A DNA stretch of 62,000 bases from Prorocentrum cordatum (GCA_963575745.1 CAUYUJ010003669.1:744289-806288), one strand, 5' to 3'. Positions 21,485-31,826 are shown, counted from the first letter of the stretch. Numbers and translations are program-made. Notes: generated from the letters alone by a model not told the origin.

Positions 21485-21931
21485 CAAAGGTCGCGCTGAT
21501 CGAGGAGACGGAGGGCGAACAAAAAAAAACATCCAAGCCCGCGTGGTCAAGACCCTCACGGTGGTGGAGGGGCTCACCCTCCGCGCGCTCGGCCTCCTCG
21601 TCCGTGTCTTCCGCGTGCGCGTCCACAAGGTCAAGGAGGGCCAGGTGGGCACAGCACACTCCGAGTGGGCGGTGGACACCAGGTCGAAGTGGGGCAGGAC
21701 CTGTACGAGCTTCTCCACAAGACCACGGAGAATCAATCGGCGGAGTCTCGCGGGACCCGCGCCGCGGGGTCCGCTGGCGAGGGAGATCATCAGCCTGAGC
21801 AGCAAGAGCTGAGCCTTCCTCGCCGCACACTGCTTCGTGGCAGTGAGCGGCTCGCGGACCTCACGAACATAGGCAACGCTGCTGCAGATGTGGTGCAGCG
21901 CGCCACGCAGGCTTCCATATCCTCCCGTTGA
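21485..21931 (+). pseudogene. Frame-shifted coding-like tail
   Basis: Coding-like segments appear in successive + frames: VALIEETEGEQKK, then VVKTLTVVEGLTLRALGLL in a second frame (start 21,543), then a third frame ending at 21,931 with LADLTNIGNAAADVVQRAT. A poly-A-like AAAAAAAA at 21,522-21,529 marks one break. It reads as the decayed end of the frame above. Confidence 0.35.
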
Positions 21932-22239
21932 TTCCTGTTGCCGCTCTTGCTCCTGCCCGTCCTCGCCTTCGCTCCCGTCCCCTCCATCATCCGAAACGAG
22001 GCGGTGCTCAGGGCTCCCGCCATGCGGGCGGCGCCCAATAGGGGCCTGCGTGCCCCTCTGGTTGCTGCCTGGGCCCGTGCCCCGGCAAGGGGGCGCGCGA
22101 CAGGCGCCAGGTGCACACGTCGGCGGAGTGCCGCCCCCTCAGAATCCTTAGCTCAGATGGCGACGGTGCCACTTTTCGGTAACTCCAGGGCCCGGTCGCT
22201 ATCACGGACGGACGCACTGGATCCCACAAGCCTCACTCA

Positions 22240-22745
22240 CTTCACACCTCCTCCTCCTCCTCCTCCTCCTCCTCCTCCTCCTCCTCCTGCTCAGATTCCT
22301 CCTCCTCCTCCTCCTCCTCCTCATATTCCTCCTCCTCCTCCTTCTCCTCCTCCTCCCTCTCCTCCCACTCCTCCTCCTCCTCCTCCTCCTCCTCCTCCTC
22401 CTCCTCCACCTCCCGCCCGTCCTCCACCTCCCGCCCGTCCTCCGCCTTCGCCTCCTACATCCCCCTCCTCCTCGGTCTCCTCCCCCCCACCTCGTCCTCC
22501 TCGTCCTCCTCGTCCTCCTCCTCCTCCTCCTCCTCCTCCTCCTCCTCCTCCTCCTCCTCCTCCTCCTCCTCCTCCCCTCCTCCTCCCCCTCTTCCTCCTC
22601 CTCCTCCTCCTCCTCCTCCTCCTCCTCCTCGTCCTCCCTCGTCCTCGTCCTCCACCTCCCTCCTCCTCCTCCCACCTCCCCCTCCTCCTCCTCCTCCCCC
22701 TCCTCCTCCTCCTCCCCCTACTCGTCCTCCTACTCCCCCCCCACC
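22240..22745. repeat. (TCC)n polypyrimidine tract, about 500 bp
   Basis: Nearly continuous TCC/CCT repeat with few interruptions. The + frame is a Pro-rich artefact; the - frames are poly-Arg, poly-Glu and poly-Gly. Mirror symmetry makes triplex (H-DNA) formation possible. The complementary (GGA)n tract is at 42,490-43,020. Confidence 0.95.
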
Positions 22746-22847
22746 CCGGGAGTCCCGGAGGTGACGATGCAGTGCTGGCCCCCGTCGATGCCGCCGGACT
22801 TGTTGCTGAGTCTGTCCTTGCAGCCAGGCGAGTGGGGCTCACGGTGG

Positions 22848-23082
22848 CGATGGCAAAATTAGGCGACGAGCCCAGGGGGGAAATGAGAAGGAGAAGGCCT
22901 TCTCAGAAGGCCGCGGGACTTCTTAGAAGTCCGGGGGACTTCTGAGAGGTCTCCTTGGCCTATTTCGAGTACAGACTGAACTTCTCAGAAGCCCTCTCAG
23001 AAGTCCAGAAACTTCTCAGAAGCCTCGGAAGTCCCGCCCCTTCTCATTTCCCCCCCGCGCCCGCCGCCGACGATGGCAAAAT
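22848..23082. mobile_element. TIR element between 12-bp direct repeats
   Basis: CGATGGCAAAAT at 22,848-22,859 recurs at 23,071-23,082. Inside are inverted ends (GGGGGGAAATGAGAAGG near 22,875 and its complement ending near 23,055), and the interior is a string of ACTTCTNAGAAG hairpins. This is consistent with a foldback-type insertion with a 12-bp target duplication. Confidence 0.65.
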
Positions 23083-24251
23083 CGGATCTTGCCCCCAGAA
23101 ATCGCGAGAGAACAGGAAAGGGAGAGCTGCCAGGAGGCTGCCCCCAGCCACTTTCCAAATGCGCACGCCTGGAGCATCTCGAGACGTCAACCTCTCTGGA
23201 TCAACTACAGGCTGAGAAGTATTGATCTGGAAGCCATGGCAACATCACAATCACGCGAAAAGGGGATAAGGAAACAAACCGATAATATTCCCAACATCGC
23301 AAGCTGAAACCTGGGCTACGACATGACAGCGAGGTCAGGGGACGCCCCTCATAAACGTACAGGCATGAACTAGCAGAAAGTGAAACCGCCACCACGAATT
23401 GTACACATGTGAAGGGGATACGGTGAACAAAAAAGATGCGGACGGCCCCCTACGACAAGGTCGTATCAGAGTGACGTGCGCGTGAGTTTCTGACACCGCG
23501 TGAATGGTCCAGCGTGGATCGTCCAACCTAAGTCGAGCGTTGCATGTCAAGGCATTATAACAATGGAGATCGTGAAACAGATGCCTGGTTCAAGCCATCG
23601 GGTGCCTTCAGCCTTGAACGCCCGCGCTTGTATCATCGCCGCGTCAACGCGGCGCGATGCAAACGAGCTGACACACAACTGTCCTGGATCAGGCGATGTT
23701 CCCGATCGGTTCAGAAAAAAGTTCGTTGCGCGTCCCGCGTGGATCTTCCTCGTCGTTTGTCGGATATAAAAAAGTCCCCATAGCTTTGACACTCGGTCGT
23801 GCTACACATATGCGTCGAGCTGTCCACGTACGAATGCGCCGATTACGCAGTGTCATGTTCAAGTGATCATGTGTTGGGCCAAGCTGCTTTCACGATAAAG
23901 CTGCGAGCATGCTGGCATGATGCTGGATAGGTACCAGCGAGGGGAAGGACCGAGCACAAACTCGCCGATCCGATTCTCGTCGAGACAACGATGGCCCCAC
24001 CTCGTTTCCAACTTTCCTCTGTGGCACCTTCCGACATTATCTCAAGTGAGCGTCTAGAGCCGAGCTTTCCTGCGACTGGGCACCCCGTGGCTAGAGAAAT
24101 CAAAAGAGCGACGCTGGGAGAGCGCCCTCCAGTCCTAGACGAATGAGTTCAAGCAAGCGGGGAAAGGAGTGTCACCTGAGATCACACCCTGTGCAAATCT
24201 GGCAACATCGCGAACAAACACGACAAGAGCCACATACCCCACCTTGCTTGG
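23083..24251. other. No gene recognised
   Basis: Less GC-biased than its neighbours. Short frames exist on both strands with no domain. A short stretch around 23,490-23,630 vaguely resembles 46,060-46,170 (TGACACCGCGT, TTCAGCCTTGA-CGCC), hinting at an old dispersed repeat. Confidence 0.5.
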
Positions 24252-24392
24252 AGGCCGCGCCACGGGGGGCGATGAGGGGGCCGAAAGGGGCCGTTCAGGG
24301 CCCCTGGAGGGGCCCCTCATAGGGCACCAGTGGAGCCTTCAGGGCCCGCACAGGGCAGCCTTCTCCCCCCCGATTCATCGCCCCCCATGATC
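24252..24392. mobile_element. Short TIR element (about 135 bp)
   Basis: The left end CACGGGGGGCGATGA and the complement of the right end CATGGGGGGCGATGA match at 14 of 15 positions. The interior is G/C-run hairpins (GGGCCCCTGGAGGGGCCCC). No clear target duplication. Confidence 0.6.
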
Positions 24393-24428
24393 ATTCGCGC
24401 CCAACCTTTTGGCTGCGTGCTCCAATAC

Positions 24429-24605
24429 TGGATTAGGGAGCCCACAAAGGACGTACGCGCCCAGCTATGTACATGAACACGGCCCTTCGATCCGCGAGAC
24501 CGGCCGCGTTATACGAACATTTGCGCAACGCGTACTCTCGAAACCAGCGTGGATTCATGTACGTGTACGTCCTTCTGTCGCTCCTGATGGATCGATCCGT
24601 GCTCG
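24429..24605. mobile_element. TIR element, family T4, copy 2
   Basis: Same family as 5398-5575. The ends pair as GAGC-CACAAAGGACGTAC (left) and GAGCGACAGAAGGACGTAC (complement of right). Non-coding. Confidence 0.8.
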
Positions 24606-25226
24606 TCCCGGGACCCGGCAGGACAGGCAGGCGGAGAGAGGAGCCCCGCGCGAGGCGGCGCAGCGGGACGCACCCGCGGCGCTGGCAAGAGCCCAGCAGC
24701 GGGAGCCGCAGAGGCATGCGCTCGCAGGGGCGGAGGTGCGCCGCGCAGCTGAGGATGCCCGGTCCAGCGAGCGCGGCAGGGCCCAGGACCGCGGACAGAA
24801 GCGCAAGCGCGAGAGGGGAAGCACCTTTGGGTCAGCGGCGAGGGCGAGCGCACAACGCGCTCGGGCAGCCAGCGGGCCGTGCCGGGGCTACGGGCACACA
24901 CACAGACGTAAAGGGGAGGAAGAGGGCGGCCGCGGAGAAGGAAAGCGGGAGGAGGCATCACGGGAGGGGGAAGAGGCGTCGCTCGGGGTCTGGCGTTCCT
25001 CGTTAATCATCGTCTTTCTCCTCCTCTCGCCGAGCCCCTCAAACCCGAGGAGGGAGGCAGAGGGGAGGATGAGGAGGGTAGAGGAAGAGGGAGGGAGGAG
25101 GTGGAGGAGGAGGTGGAGGAGGAGGCAAAGGAGGAAGAGGACGAGCAAGGAGAAAGAACGAGACCAGGAAGAGGAGGAGGAGCAAAATGAGGAGGAGGAG
25201 GAGGAGGAGAAGGCATTGCCACGAAG
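24606..25226. other. Purine-rich sequence, no gene
   Basis: GGA/GAGG-rich, especially 25,060-25,215. The long + frame here is Arg/Glu-rich by composition. Confidence 0.6.
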
Positions 25227-25865
25227 CAAAGAATCCTACCAGCCCTTTGGGCGTGAGTGGTTTAGGGAGCTCTCTCTGTCCTCAACCCCCCTTCTTCCCC
25301 TTCGGGGAGGGGTTTACCCCTCCCCCTACCCCCTCCCCCTGGACCTGGAGAGGGAATTCCGCGGGTCGTCAGGGGGGTCTTTTTCGACGTCTGGGAGGAC
25401 CAAAAAACGACGACCCTCACGAGGATTCTGGCCCCCAGGGGGGGGGGGGGGGGAGTTTGGTGCCTCAGCTCGTCTTTGAAGCACAAATCATTGATTTTAC
25501 TAGGGTTTTGGGCCCATTTTGGGCTTCTGAGGGGGCAGCGCTCATCGTCCTTCATAGCAAAATAATTGATTTAACGAAGGTTTTGGGCTCATTTTGTCCT
25601 TCTCAAAGGGCAGCGCTCATTTGCGCTTCTGAGGAGGTCGCAAGAGGCCCCAAGATGGCCCCAAGAGGCCCCCAAGAGGCCCCCAAGAGGCCCCCAAGAG
25701 GCCCCCAAGAGGCCCCAAGAGGCCCCCAAGAGGCCCCCAAGAGGCCCCCAAGAGGCCCCAAGAGGCCCCAAGAGGCCCCCAAGAGGCCCCCAAGAGGCCC
25801 CCAAGAGGCCCCCAAGAGGCCCCCAAGAGGCTCCAAGAGGCCCCCAAGAGGCCCCACGAGGAGCC
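25227..25865 (+). repeat. Composite repeat related to the arms of the 38-40 kb inverted repeat
   Basis: Landmarks in order match the right arm at 39,317-39,930: CCAGCCCT.TGGGCGT, the perfect hairpin GGGGAGGGGT-TT-ACCCCTCCCC (25,304-25,325), CCTACCCCCTCC, GGACCTGGA, then ATCATTGATTTTACTAGG with GGTTTTGGG (twice here, near 25,487 and 25,565), then a tandem CCCCAAGAGGC array (25,650-25,860). About 20 copies of the 11-bp unit are present. Confidence 0.75.
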
Positions 25866-26262
25866 CGAACGACTCACACCAGGACGAGGGGCCCGAACGA
25901 CTCACACCACGAAGAGCCCGAACGACTCACACCACAAGGAGGGGCCCGAACGACTCACACCAGGACGAGGCGCCCGAACGACTCACACCACGAGGAGCCC
26001 GAACGACTCACACCACGACGCGGGCCCCGAACGACTCACACCACGAGGAGCCCGAACGAGTCACACCAGGAGGAGGGGCCCGAACGACTCACACCAGGAC
26101 GAGGGGCCCGAACAACTCACACCACGAGAAGCCCGAACGACTCACACCAGGACGAAGAGCCCGAACGACTCACACCACGAAGAGCCCGAACGACTCACAC
26201 CAGGAAGAAGGGCCCGAACGACTCACACCAGGACGAGAAACCCCAAACGACTCAAACCACGA
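25866..26262 (+). repeat. About 14 tandem CGAACGACTCACACCA units (25-28 bp)
   Basis: Each unit has CGAACGACTCACACCA followed by a variable CGAGGAGCC/GGACGAGGGGCC tail. Spacing variation keeps the + frame open (part of a 400-codon frame), but the translation is pure repeat. Confidence 0.9.
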
Positions 26263-26430
26263 GGAGCGCTTTCTCTCCCTCCTCCTCCGCCTCGTCCTTC
26301 TCCCGCTCCCCCCACAAGGAGGATGTACAAGGAGGCGGGAGGAAGGAGGAACAGGGGAGATATGCGGGGCCAAGCGGACACACGCCTGAAAAACACGACT
26401 GTCGGCATGCTTCGCAAGAGTTGCTGCTGT

Positions 26431-26475
26431 GAGATGGGCTGGTGGGGATACGCGAAGCGTAAAGAATTCCAAGGG
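26431..26475 (+). repeat. GWWGYAKR module, copy D (partial)
   Basis: ATGGGCTGGTGGGGATACGC is shared exactly with the copy at 40,264. The frame reads MGWWGYAKRKEF. The upstream Cys/His half found in other copies is missing or diverged. Confidence 0.6.
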
Positions 26476-26596
26476 AAACTGGTTTGGGCACCTGAGAATT
26501 GTTTCTCCGCCCTGCAGTGTGTCGGGTTCTCGTTTCGAATCCGCAGCGCCGTGCATCCCCTCCTTTTCCTTCTCCTGATCCCCCTCCTCCATCCAT

Positions 26597-26631
26597 TTCA
26601 TCATCATCATCATCATCATCACCATCATCAG

Positions 26632-26672
<41 letters not shown>

Positions 26673-26673
26673 A

Positions 26674-26711
<38 letters not shown>

Positions 26712-26722
26712 CTATCATCACT

Positions 26723-26765
<43 letters not shown>

Positions 26766-26796
26766 GCATCAGCATCAGCATCAGCATCAGCATCAG

Positions 26797-26828
<32 letters not shown>

Positions 26829-26836
26829 CCATCATC
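26597..26836. repeat. (CAT)n microsatellite with CAG interruptions
   Basis: About 240 bp of CAT repeat, with a (CATCAG)n block at 26,760-26,800. Gives poly-His, poly-Ser, poly-Asp and poly-Met frames. Confidence 0.97.
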
Positions 26837-26879
26837 GTTTTCCCTCTTCGCATTTCGGCACGCCCCCAGCATGTGTCGT

Positions 26880-27170
26880 GGCCCCATCGGAGGCTCAACC
26901 GAAGGCCCCAATGTCTGCGCCCGCATGCGGCCCCGCCCCATTTCGGCAGGGGCTCCACCGAAGGCCCTCATGGCTGCGTCTGCACGCGGCCCGCCCCATT
27001 TCGTCCGATACCTCACACGTTTCGTGGCCCCATAGGGAGCTCCGCCGAAGGCCCCTGCGGCTGCGTCTGCATGCGGCCCCGCCCCATTTCGGCAGACCCC
27101 TTGCAAGTGTGGTGGTCCCATAGGGAGCGCCACCGAAGGCCCCAGAGGCTGCGTCCGCATGGCTCGGAGC
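26880..27170. repeat. Four degenerate units with CCGAAGGCCCC ... GCCCCATTTCGGC
   Basis: CACCGAAGGCCC recurs at about 26,898, 26,958, 27,045 and 27,134, each followed by TGCGTCTGCANGCGGCCC and CGCCCCATTTCG. Units vary between 60 and 90 bp. Confidence 0.75.
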
Positions 27171-27388
27171 GGTGCTCCTTGTTGCGGCCACTCGTTAGCA
27201 AAGGCTTGGTACTTTCGCATGTTCGATGCGTGGACCCCTGGATGTATGGACTGCTTCCCTGGGCCCCTGGGGCTGGCGGACCCCTTGAGGCCGCCCCACC
27301 AGGCCGAGAACATTCAAAAACCAGCCGCCCCACTTTGTCGGAACATCGGATCTGATCTCTGGGACAAGGCACAAGGGAAGAAAGTGCA

Positions 27389-27602
27389 TGTTTTTCTTTG
27401 GATTCGGGCAAGTTTACTTGCATGGACGGGGGGGGGGCTGAGTCTGAGGCAAGCCGAAAACAATTCGACGTGCGGAAATCACGCAAGTCGAAAGGCACTT
27501 GCACGCTCGTGTTCGATTGAAGAGGGGCGAGGGGGGAGAGGGGGGGGGGGGGGGCGAACGCCATGCAAGTAAGCTTGCCTGGATCCAAAGAAAAACAGGC
27601 TC
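27389..27602. mobile_element. TIR element, family T3, copy 2
   Basis: Same family as 4449-4672 with nearly identical interior and ~36-bp ends. The flanks share only ATCTCTGGG (left about 27,354-27,362, right 27,604-27,612), possibly an eroded target duplication. Confidence 0.85.
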
Positions 27603-27654
27603 AAATCTCTGGGGGGCGCCGCTCCCTCAGGACCCCACCTCCTCCTTCCTCTTC

Positions 27655-27861
27655 GGACACCCGAAATGGGTACCGAAAGAATGGGTACAATGCCCAACAG
27701 CAAATGTTGCCCCAAACCAACAGCGGCCGCTGTTGGGCAGGCGGCCTTCTGTCTCGAATGGACACAGGCCGCGGCGGCGTGGACAGCGAATCCTGTTCAA
27801 AATGAGCAAGAACTGCTGTTAGGCATCGTACCCATTCTTTCCGTGCCCATCTCGGGCGTCC
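27655..27861. mobile_element. TIR element with ~48-bp ends and a central palindrome
   Basis: The left end (27,655-27,702) and the complement of the right end (27,814-27,861) differ at about eight positions; both contain GAAAGAATGGGTAC. In the interior a perfect 20-bp palindrome, CCAACAGCGGCCGCTGTTGG, lies at 27,717-27,736. It lies about 50 bp from the T3 copy on its left. Confidence 0.8.
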
Positions 27862-28518
27862 AGATCCTCCCAGGGAAACACCACCGTCTCCTCGGCCCTC
27901 TCCCGGAGGGCGCCCCGACGATGAACTCCGACCCGGCTCCGGCCGCGGCGACGAGGGCCCCCCCCTCCAGGAGTCTCAGGGCAGCAAAAGATCAGGGGGG
28001 CCCCAGGACACACAAATAGATACACACAAATAAAAAGATTCCCAATATTTTCCTATATTTTCTGGGTTTCTGTCTTCCCCCCCCCACTTCCCATCTTTTC
28101 CCATATTTTCTGGGGAATCAACGATTAATTGTGTCTGTGTGTTTTTCCCCCTCCTGAAAAAGAGCGAGGGGCCCAGAGATCCGAGGCTCCAGAAAAGATC
28201 AGAGCTGCCGGTTGTTGTTTTCGGCCCCCTGGGGCCCTCAACGGGCCACGGGGCTGGGGAACGCGTCCAAACCTCCAGCGTCCACGCATCGGCAACATGT
28301 TTCGATGTTTCTCGGAGCCTCCGTCGATGATTAACAGAGCGTGTGTTAGCGCCAACGTGCGTTTGTCCACCGAGGCCCTTCGATACAGCGTAGGCGGCGC
28401 AAGGAGGGCCCACACGGGCTGCGCGCTATCGGCGGAACCGAACGAGATAAACACACACGCTTGGGCTAATACACGTCCTGAGGATCGTCGACTCTAACTG
28501 TTCTGTGTTCTGGAGCCT
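27862..28518. other. No gene recognised; inverted 19-bp repeats at 28,178 and 28,507
   Basis: Holds two TTCCCATATTTTCTGGG-type direct repeats (about 28,046-28,112). GAGATCCGAGGCTCCAGAA (about 28,179-28,197) is matched in inverse at 28,507-28,525, so a ~350-bp foldback element may span this region and abut the T2 copy. Confidence 0.45.
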
Positions 28519-28662
28519 CGGATCTCGGGGGCGTTCGGGAGGGGGGCGCAAATCATAGGCAGCGGCATGTGCGCGGCCCAGGGTGGGGCCGGGGCCGTAT
28601 TGAGACAGGAAGAGGCGCCATGAACTCTGGGGAGATATCCTAGCCCCGGCCATGATACTCGC

Positions 28663-28784
28663 CATCGCTCGGACGTCCACTCCTCGTGCATTTTTCGATT
28701 CCGTGCGTGTTCTTTTCCGCCAACTGATCGCGGGTGGTCCTCGATGGCCGTCGCCGAGAAAAACATGCTCACGTCCGAGCGATG
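28663..28784. mobile_element. Nested insertion with perfect 14-bp inverted ends
   Basis: CATCGCTCGGACGT at 28,663-28,676 is the exact complement of 28,771-28,784. The ~120-bp unit interrupts the T2 element at a point where copies 1 and 2 are continuous. Confidence 0.75.
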
Positions 28785-28819
28785 CCAAGGATATCTCCCC
28801 CCCCGTCATCACCATTGGA

Positions 28820-29013
28820 GGCCTAGAAATGGGCACCAACACCAACACAAGGGGTTGCCTCCACAGGGGGAAGACGATCCTCGATTTCGGTGTTGGTGGC
28901 AATATTTCGGCCACCCTGGAAGCCAGAATACTACCACCATCACCGAGATCGGGATCTTCCTCCCTCGGTGGATGCACCCCGCCGATATTGGTGTTGGTGT
29001 CAATCTCTAGGCC
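28820..29013. mobile_element. Nested 194-bp imperfect palindrome
   Basis: The left half (28,820-28,916) and right half (28,917-29,013) are reverse complements along their whole length with scattered mismatches, starting at GGCCTAG and ending at CTAGGCC. Both halves hold ACACCAACACC and the GATATTGG/CACCATCACC variants. It interrupts T2 copy 3 and could extrude as a cruciform. Confidence 0.8.
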
Positions 29014-29154
29014 TGCGACACCACCCTCTTGGCCGCCCCCGAGGACCCCTGGGCACTCCGATCGCCCGGAGGCCGGGGCGGCGGCCTCGTTCTCGAGCAG
29101 GGCCCGGAAGGTCGACCCGGTCACGGCGAAGATCTGCCCGCCACGCCGCGCGCC

Positions 29155-29179
29155 GGCGCAGGTCATCGCGGTCGTCGTC

Positions 29180-29221
<42 letters not shown>

Positions 29222-29312
29222 CTTGTCGTCCTCGTCCTTGTCGTCGTGGTCCTTTTCCGCGTCGTCGTCGTTCGCGTCGTCCTCGTCGTCGTCGTCGTCG
29301 TCGTAGTCGTCA
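29155..29312. repeat. (TCG)n microsatellite
   Basis: TCG/TCGTCC repeat of about 150 bp. Frames over it are poly-Ser, poly-Arg, poly-Val and, on the other strand, poly-Asp. Confidence 0.95.
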
Positions 29313-30559
29313 CCCACAGGGCCAGCGTAAGATTTGAGAGGATCCATTCCAGACCTCGCTCGGCTCATGAGAGAATCGAGCCGTCGGGCTTGTTCCAGTG
29401 TTGTTCGGCCCCCAGAGATGAACCCACAGGGCTTCTGACGACTCTCGGCCTCGAAAGGCCCTTGCCGAGCCTCGGGACCTTCGAAACCGGTCCCCGGGAA
29501 TGGGTCAAGAGCACTAGGGGTCGATGCCAAAACAATCATGATGGCGGGGGTCTGGACTGAGATCCGGGCGTTGCAACTCTTCCCCATATTTACACGAGGC
29601 CAGGACAGGGCTCTGAGAATGTCTTGGAACGCTTTGGAACAATTAAATTCTCGCCTGGCCCCGCCCGACACATCCGAAGATGGGGTTCTTGTTATTACTG
29701 ACACCTCCGACTACCACCAACACCTCCGTCTCCTCAAAAATTACTCCTCCTCCTCCTTCTCCACCTCCTCCTCCTCCTCCTTCCTCGCTGACTCACTCAT
29801 CCTCAGACTCAATCGCGCTCGTACTCAGGTCCCGCCGCCCCCGAACAGGACGAACGTAAGAGGATGGTACCCCTAAGGAGGGCGGCGCCGTAGAGGGGGG
29901 GGAAAGGGAGAAGCGAGGAAGAAGGACAAGAGGAGGACGAGCTCCTCGAGAGTCCTCCGGGCGGCCCTCGGGAGGCCCCCAGGAAGGCACCCAGAGAGAC
30001 ACCAAGAAGCCCCCGCGAGGCACCCAACGATCTCCATGGAGGCGCCGAATTCCTCAGATGCCCCCAACAAGACGAGCGTAAGAGGATCCCTGAAATCTGG
30101 GCGTTGCAGTTTTTGTCGCGCCGAGCGTGTTCGCCTGGTTTCGGGCCCTGGGGCCAGCACAGGCCGGTCGGGCTCGAAGAATACTTCAGACAGATGGGGG
30201 CTGGGGCTCCTGCCGTGAAGTATCCCGATGCTGCATGTGTTCCGTGGCGTCGTCTCTCGGGGTCCCTGGACGAGCGCGACGCCCCAGGGGGTGCGCAGGA
30301 TCAGCAGCATTGGCGCAACCAGTCCCCGCGGGAACAAGAGGCAGCAACGCAGCGCAGCCAGTGGCAGGAGGCCCCGGCCGCCCTCGAACTCAGAGCCAAG
30401 TGAAGCCCCCTGGAGAGACCCTGACTTTCACGAGCGCCCCCGGCAGGCTCCAGCACCCCCCCCCCCCCCGAGTAGGGCCGCCGGAGGAGCAGAAGCGAGG
30501 AGCACGAGCGAGGGATGCACGAGCTCCTCGAGAGGTCTCCAGGAGGCCCGCGAGGGCCC
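29313..30559. other. No gene recognised; weak dispersed-repeat similarity
   Basis: 29,485-29,535 (GAAACCGGTCC, AATGGGTCAAG, GGGGTCGAT) resembles 43,485-43,535, and GGGCGTTGCA recurs at 29,567 and 30,100, so pieces of an old dispersed repeat are likely. TCC-rich near 29,745-29,785. No supported coding frame. Confidence 0.45.
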
Positions 30560-30835
30560 CCCCCCCCAGACATGCCAACAGAGAAGCACCAAGGAGCCCC
30601 CACGAGGTGCACGGTTTCCCCCGGGGCTGTAGGCGACCAGAGGAAGAGGAGGAGGAGGTGGAGGATGGTGAGGCTGAGGAGATGGAGGAGGAGGCGGAGG
30701 AGAAGGAGGGAGGAGAAGGAAGGAGGAGGAGGAGGAGGAGGAGGAGGAGGATGAGAAGGAATAGGAGGAGGACGGGTCGCATAAGCCCTTCAGAGAAACC
30801 CTCCACCACGAGGCCCACAAAAGGAAGAACCCCAA
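30560..30835. repeat. GGA-array-bearing dispersed repeat, copy 1
   Basis: GAGGTGCACGGTTTCCCCCGG leads into a (GGA)n-like tract (30,640-30,775), then GACGGGTCGCATAAGCCCTT and GAAACCCTCCACC. The same left and right landmarks frame the longer tract at 42,750-43,065, so the microsatellite belongs to a larger repeat. Confidence 0.65.
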
Positions 30836-31023
30836 GGAAGCCCCGAAGACGTCCTCAAGAGCTCCCCAAAAAGGCCCTCCGCGAGGCCCCTAAGAGGCCT
30901 CTGGCCCACGACCCGGGCACGGTGGCGCGCTCCGCAGAGTGCCGCCAGATCTGGTTGCCCCCGGTCGCCTGCCTGCTCCTGCTGGACGGGATGTTTTAGA
31001 AGAAGAGAACACGACATGAACAC

Positions 31024-31168
31024 AAACTTTGCCCGCTCCGCTCGCATTTCTTGGATGGGCGCTGGGCCCCGCTCCCTGGCGCGCCGAGCGAGCCAGGGGC
31101 GGCGCCGGAGGCGCCGCTGGGGGGGCCCAGCGCGGATCCAAGAAATCCGCGCGGAGCGCGAGAAGTTT
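31024..31168. mobile_element. TIR element, about 145 bp
   Basis: Ends AAACTT...AAGTTT. The inner ~45 bp of each end pair with several mismatches (CATTTCTTGGATGGGCGCTGGGC on the left; the complement of the right reads GATTTCTTGGATCCGCGCTGGGC). Non-coding, no clear target duplication. Confidence 0.75.
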
Positions 31169-31249
31169 CTCCACTCAGAGCTTGCCTCTGACTCGGTAGG
31201 GGTCCTTGCGGATTCATATGATGAAGTGAGGTGTGTCACCGATTTCCGC

Positions 31250-31368
31250 GGCCCGCCCGGGTGCCCGGGTGCCCAGGTGCCCTGGTGCCCGGGTGCCTGG
31301 GTGTCCAAGTGCCCAAGTGCCCCGGTGCCCAGGTGCCAGAGTGCCCGGGTTCCCGGGTGCCTTACAGC
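31250..31368. repeat. GTGCCCGG-type minisatellite
   Basis: About 13 imperfect 8- to 9-bp units (GTGCCCGGG, GTGCCCAG, GTGCCTGG). Confidence 0.9.
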
Positions 31369-31826
31369 CCTATAGCCCTCTAGCCCCATATCCCCATAGC
31401 CCTGTAGCCCTATAGCCGTATAGCCATATAGTCCTATAGCCCTGTAGCCGTATAGCCCTGTAGCCCCATAGCCCTGCAGACCTATACCACTATAGCCCTA
31501 TAGCCATATAGCCCTGTAGCCCTACAGCCCGATCACCACATAACCTTCTAGCCCTATAGCCCTATAGTTCAATCGCCCTATGGCCCTATAGCCCTACAGC
31601 TCTATATGCCTATAGCCCTGAAGCCCTATGGTCCTATAGCCCTATAGCCCCATAGCCCTATCGACCTATAGCCCTCTGGCCCTATAGCCTTACAGCCTTA
31701 TAGCCCCAGAGCCTCATAGCCCTATAGCCCTATGGCCATATAGACACATAGCCATATAGCCCTATAGCCCTGTAGCCCTATGGCCCTATAGCCCTATAGC
31801 CCCATAGCCCTATAGCCCTAAAAAGA
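31369..31826. repeat. (TATAGCCC)n minisatellite
   Basis: About 50 units of CCCTATAG with single-base variants (TGTAGCCC, CATAGCCC, TATAGCCA). Full of stops in all frames. Confidence 0.95.

Larger units (their letters stand above)
28519..29045. mobile_element. TIR element, family T2, copy 3, interrupted by two nested insertions
   Basis: T2 sequence starts near 28,519 (GATCTCGGGGGCGT) and runs through the conserved interior to about 28,660. It resumes at about 28,790-28,815 (ATATCTCCCCCCCCGTCATC) and again at about 29,020-29,043, ending CTCTTGGCCGCCCCCGAG as in the other copies. The two gaps are filled by 28,663-28,784 and 28,820-29,013, each bounded by its own inverted repeats. Confidence 0.75.

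Noticed and set aside
21938-22945. 335-codon proline-rich protein
   Set aside because: Nearly all of it is the (TCC)n tract; flanks show no domain.
25866-26262. CRISPR-like array of 16-bp repeats with variable tails
   Set aside because: Tails are only 9-12 bp and themselves repetitive; this is a minisatellite.
25187-26389. 400-codon + frame
   Set aside because: It runs through two minisatellites and a composite repeat; the translation is repetitive with no domain.
26525-26550. tRNA T-loop-like TTCGAATCC
   Set aside because: No acceptor stem, anticodon arm or D-arm could be fitted around it.
31369-31826. Telomere or internal telomeric repeat
   Set aside because: The unit CCCTATAG is not the expected dinoflagellate CCCTAAA and is highly variable.
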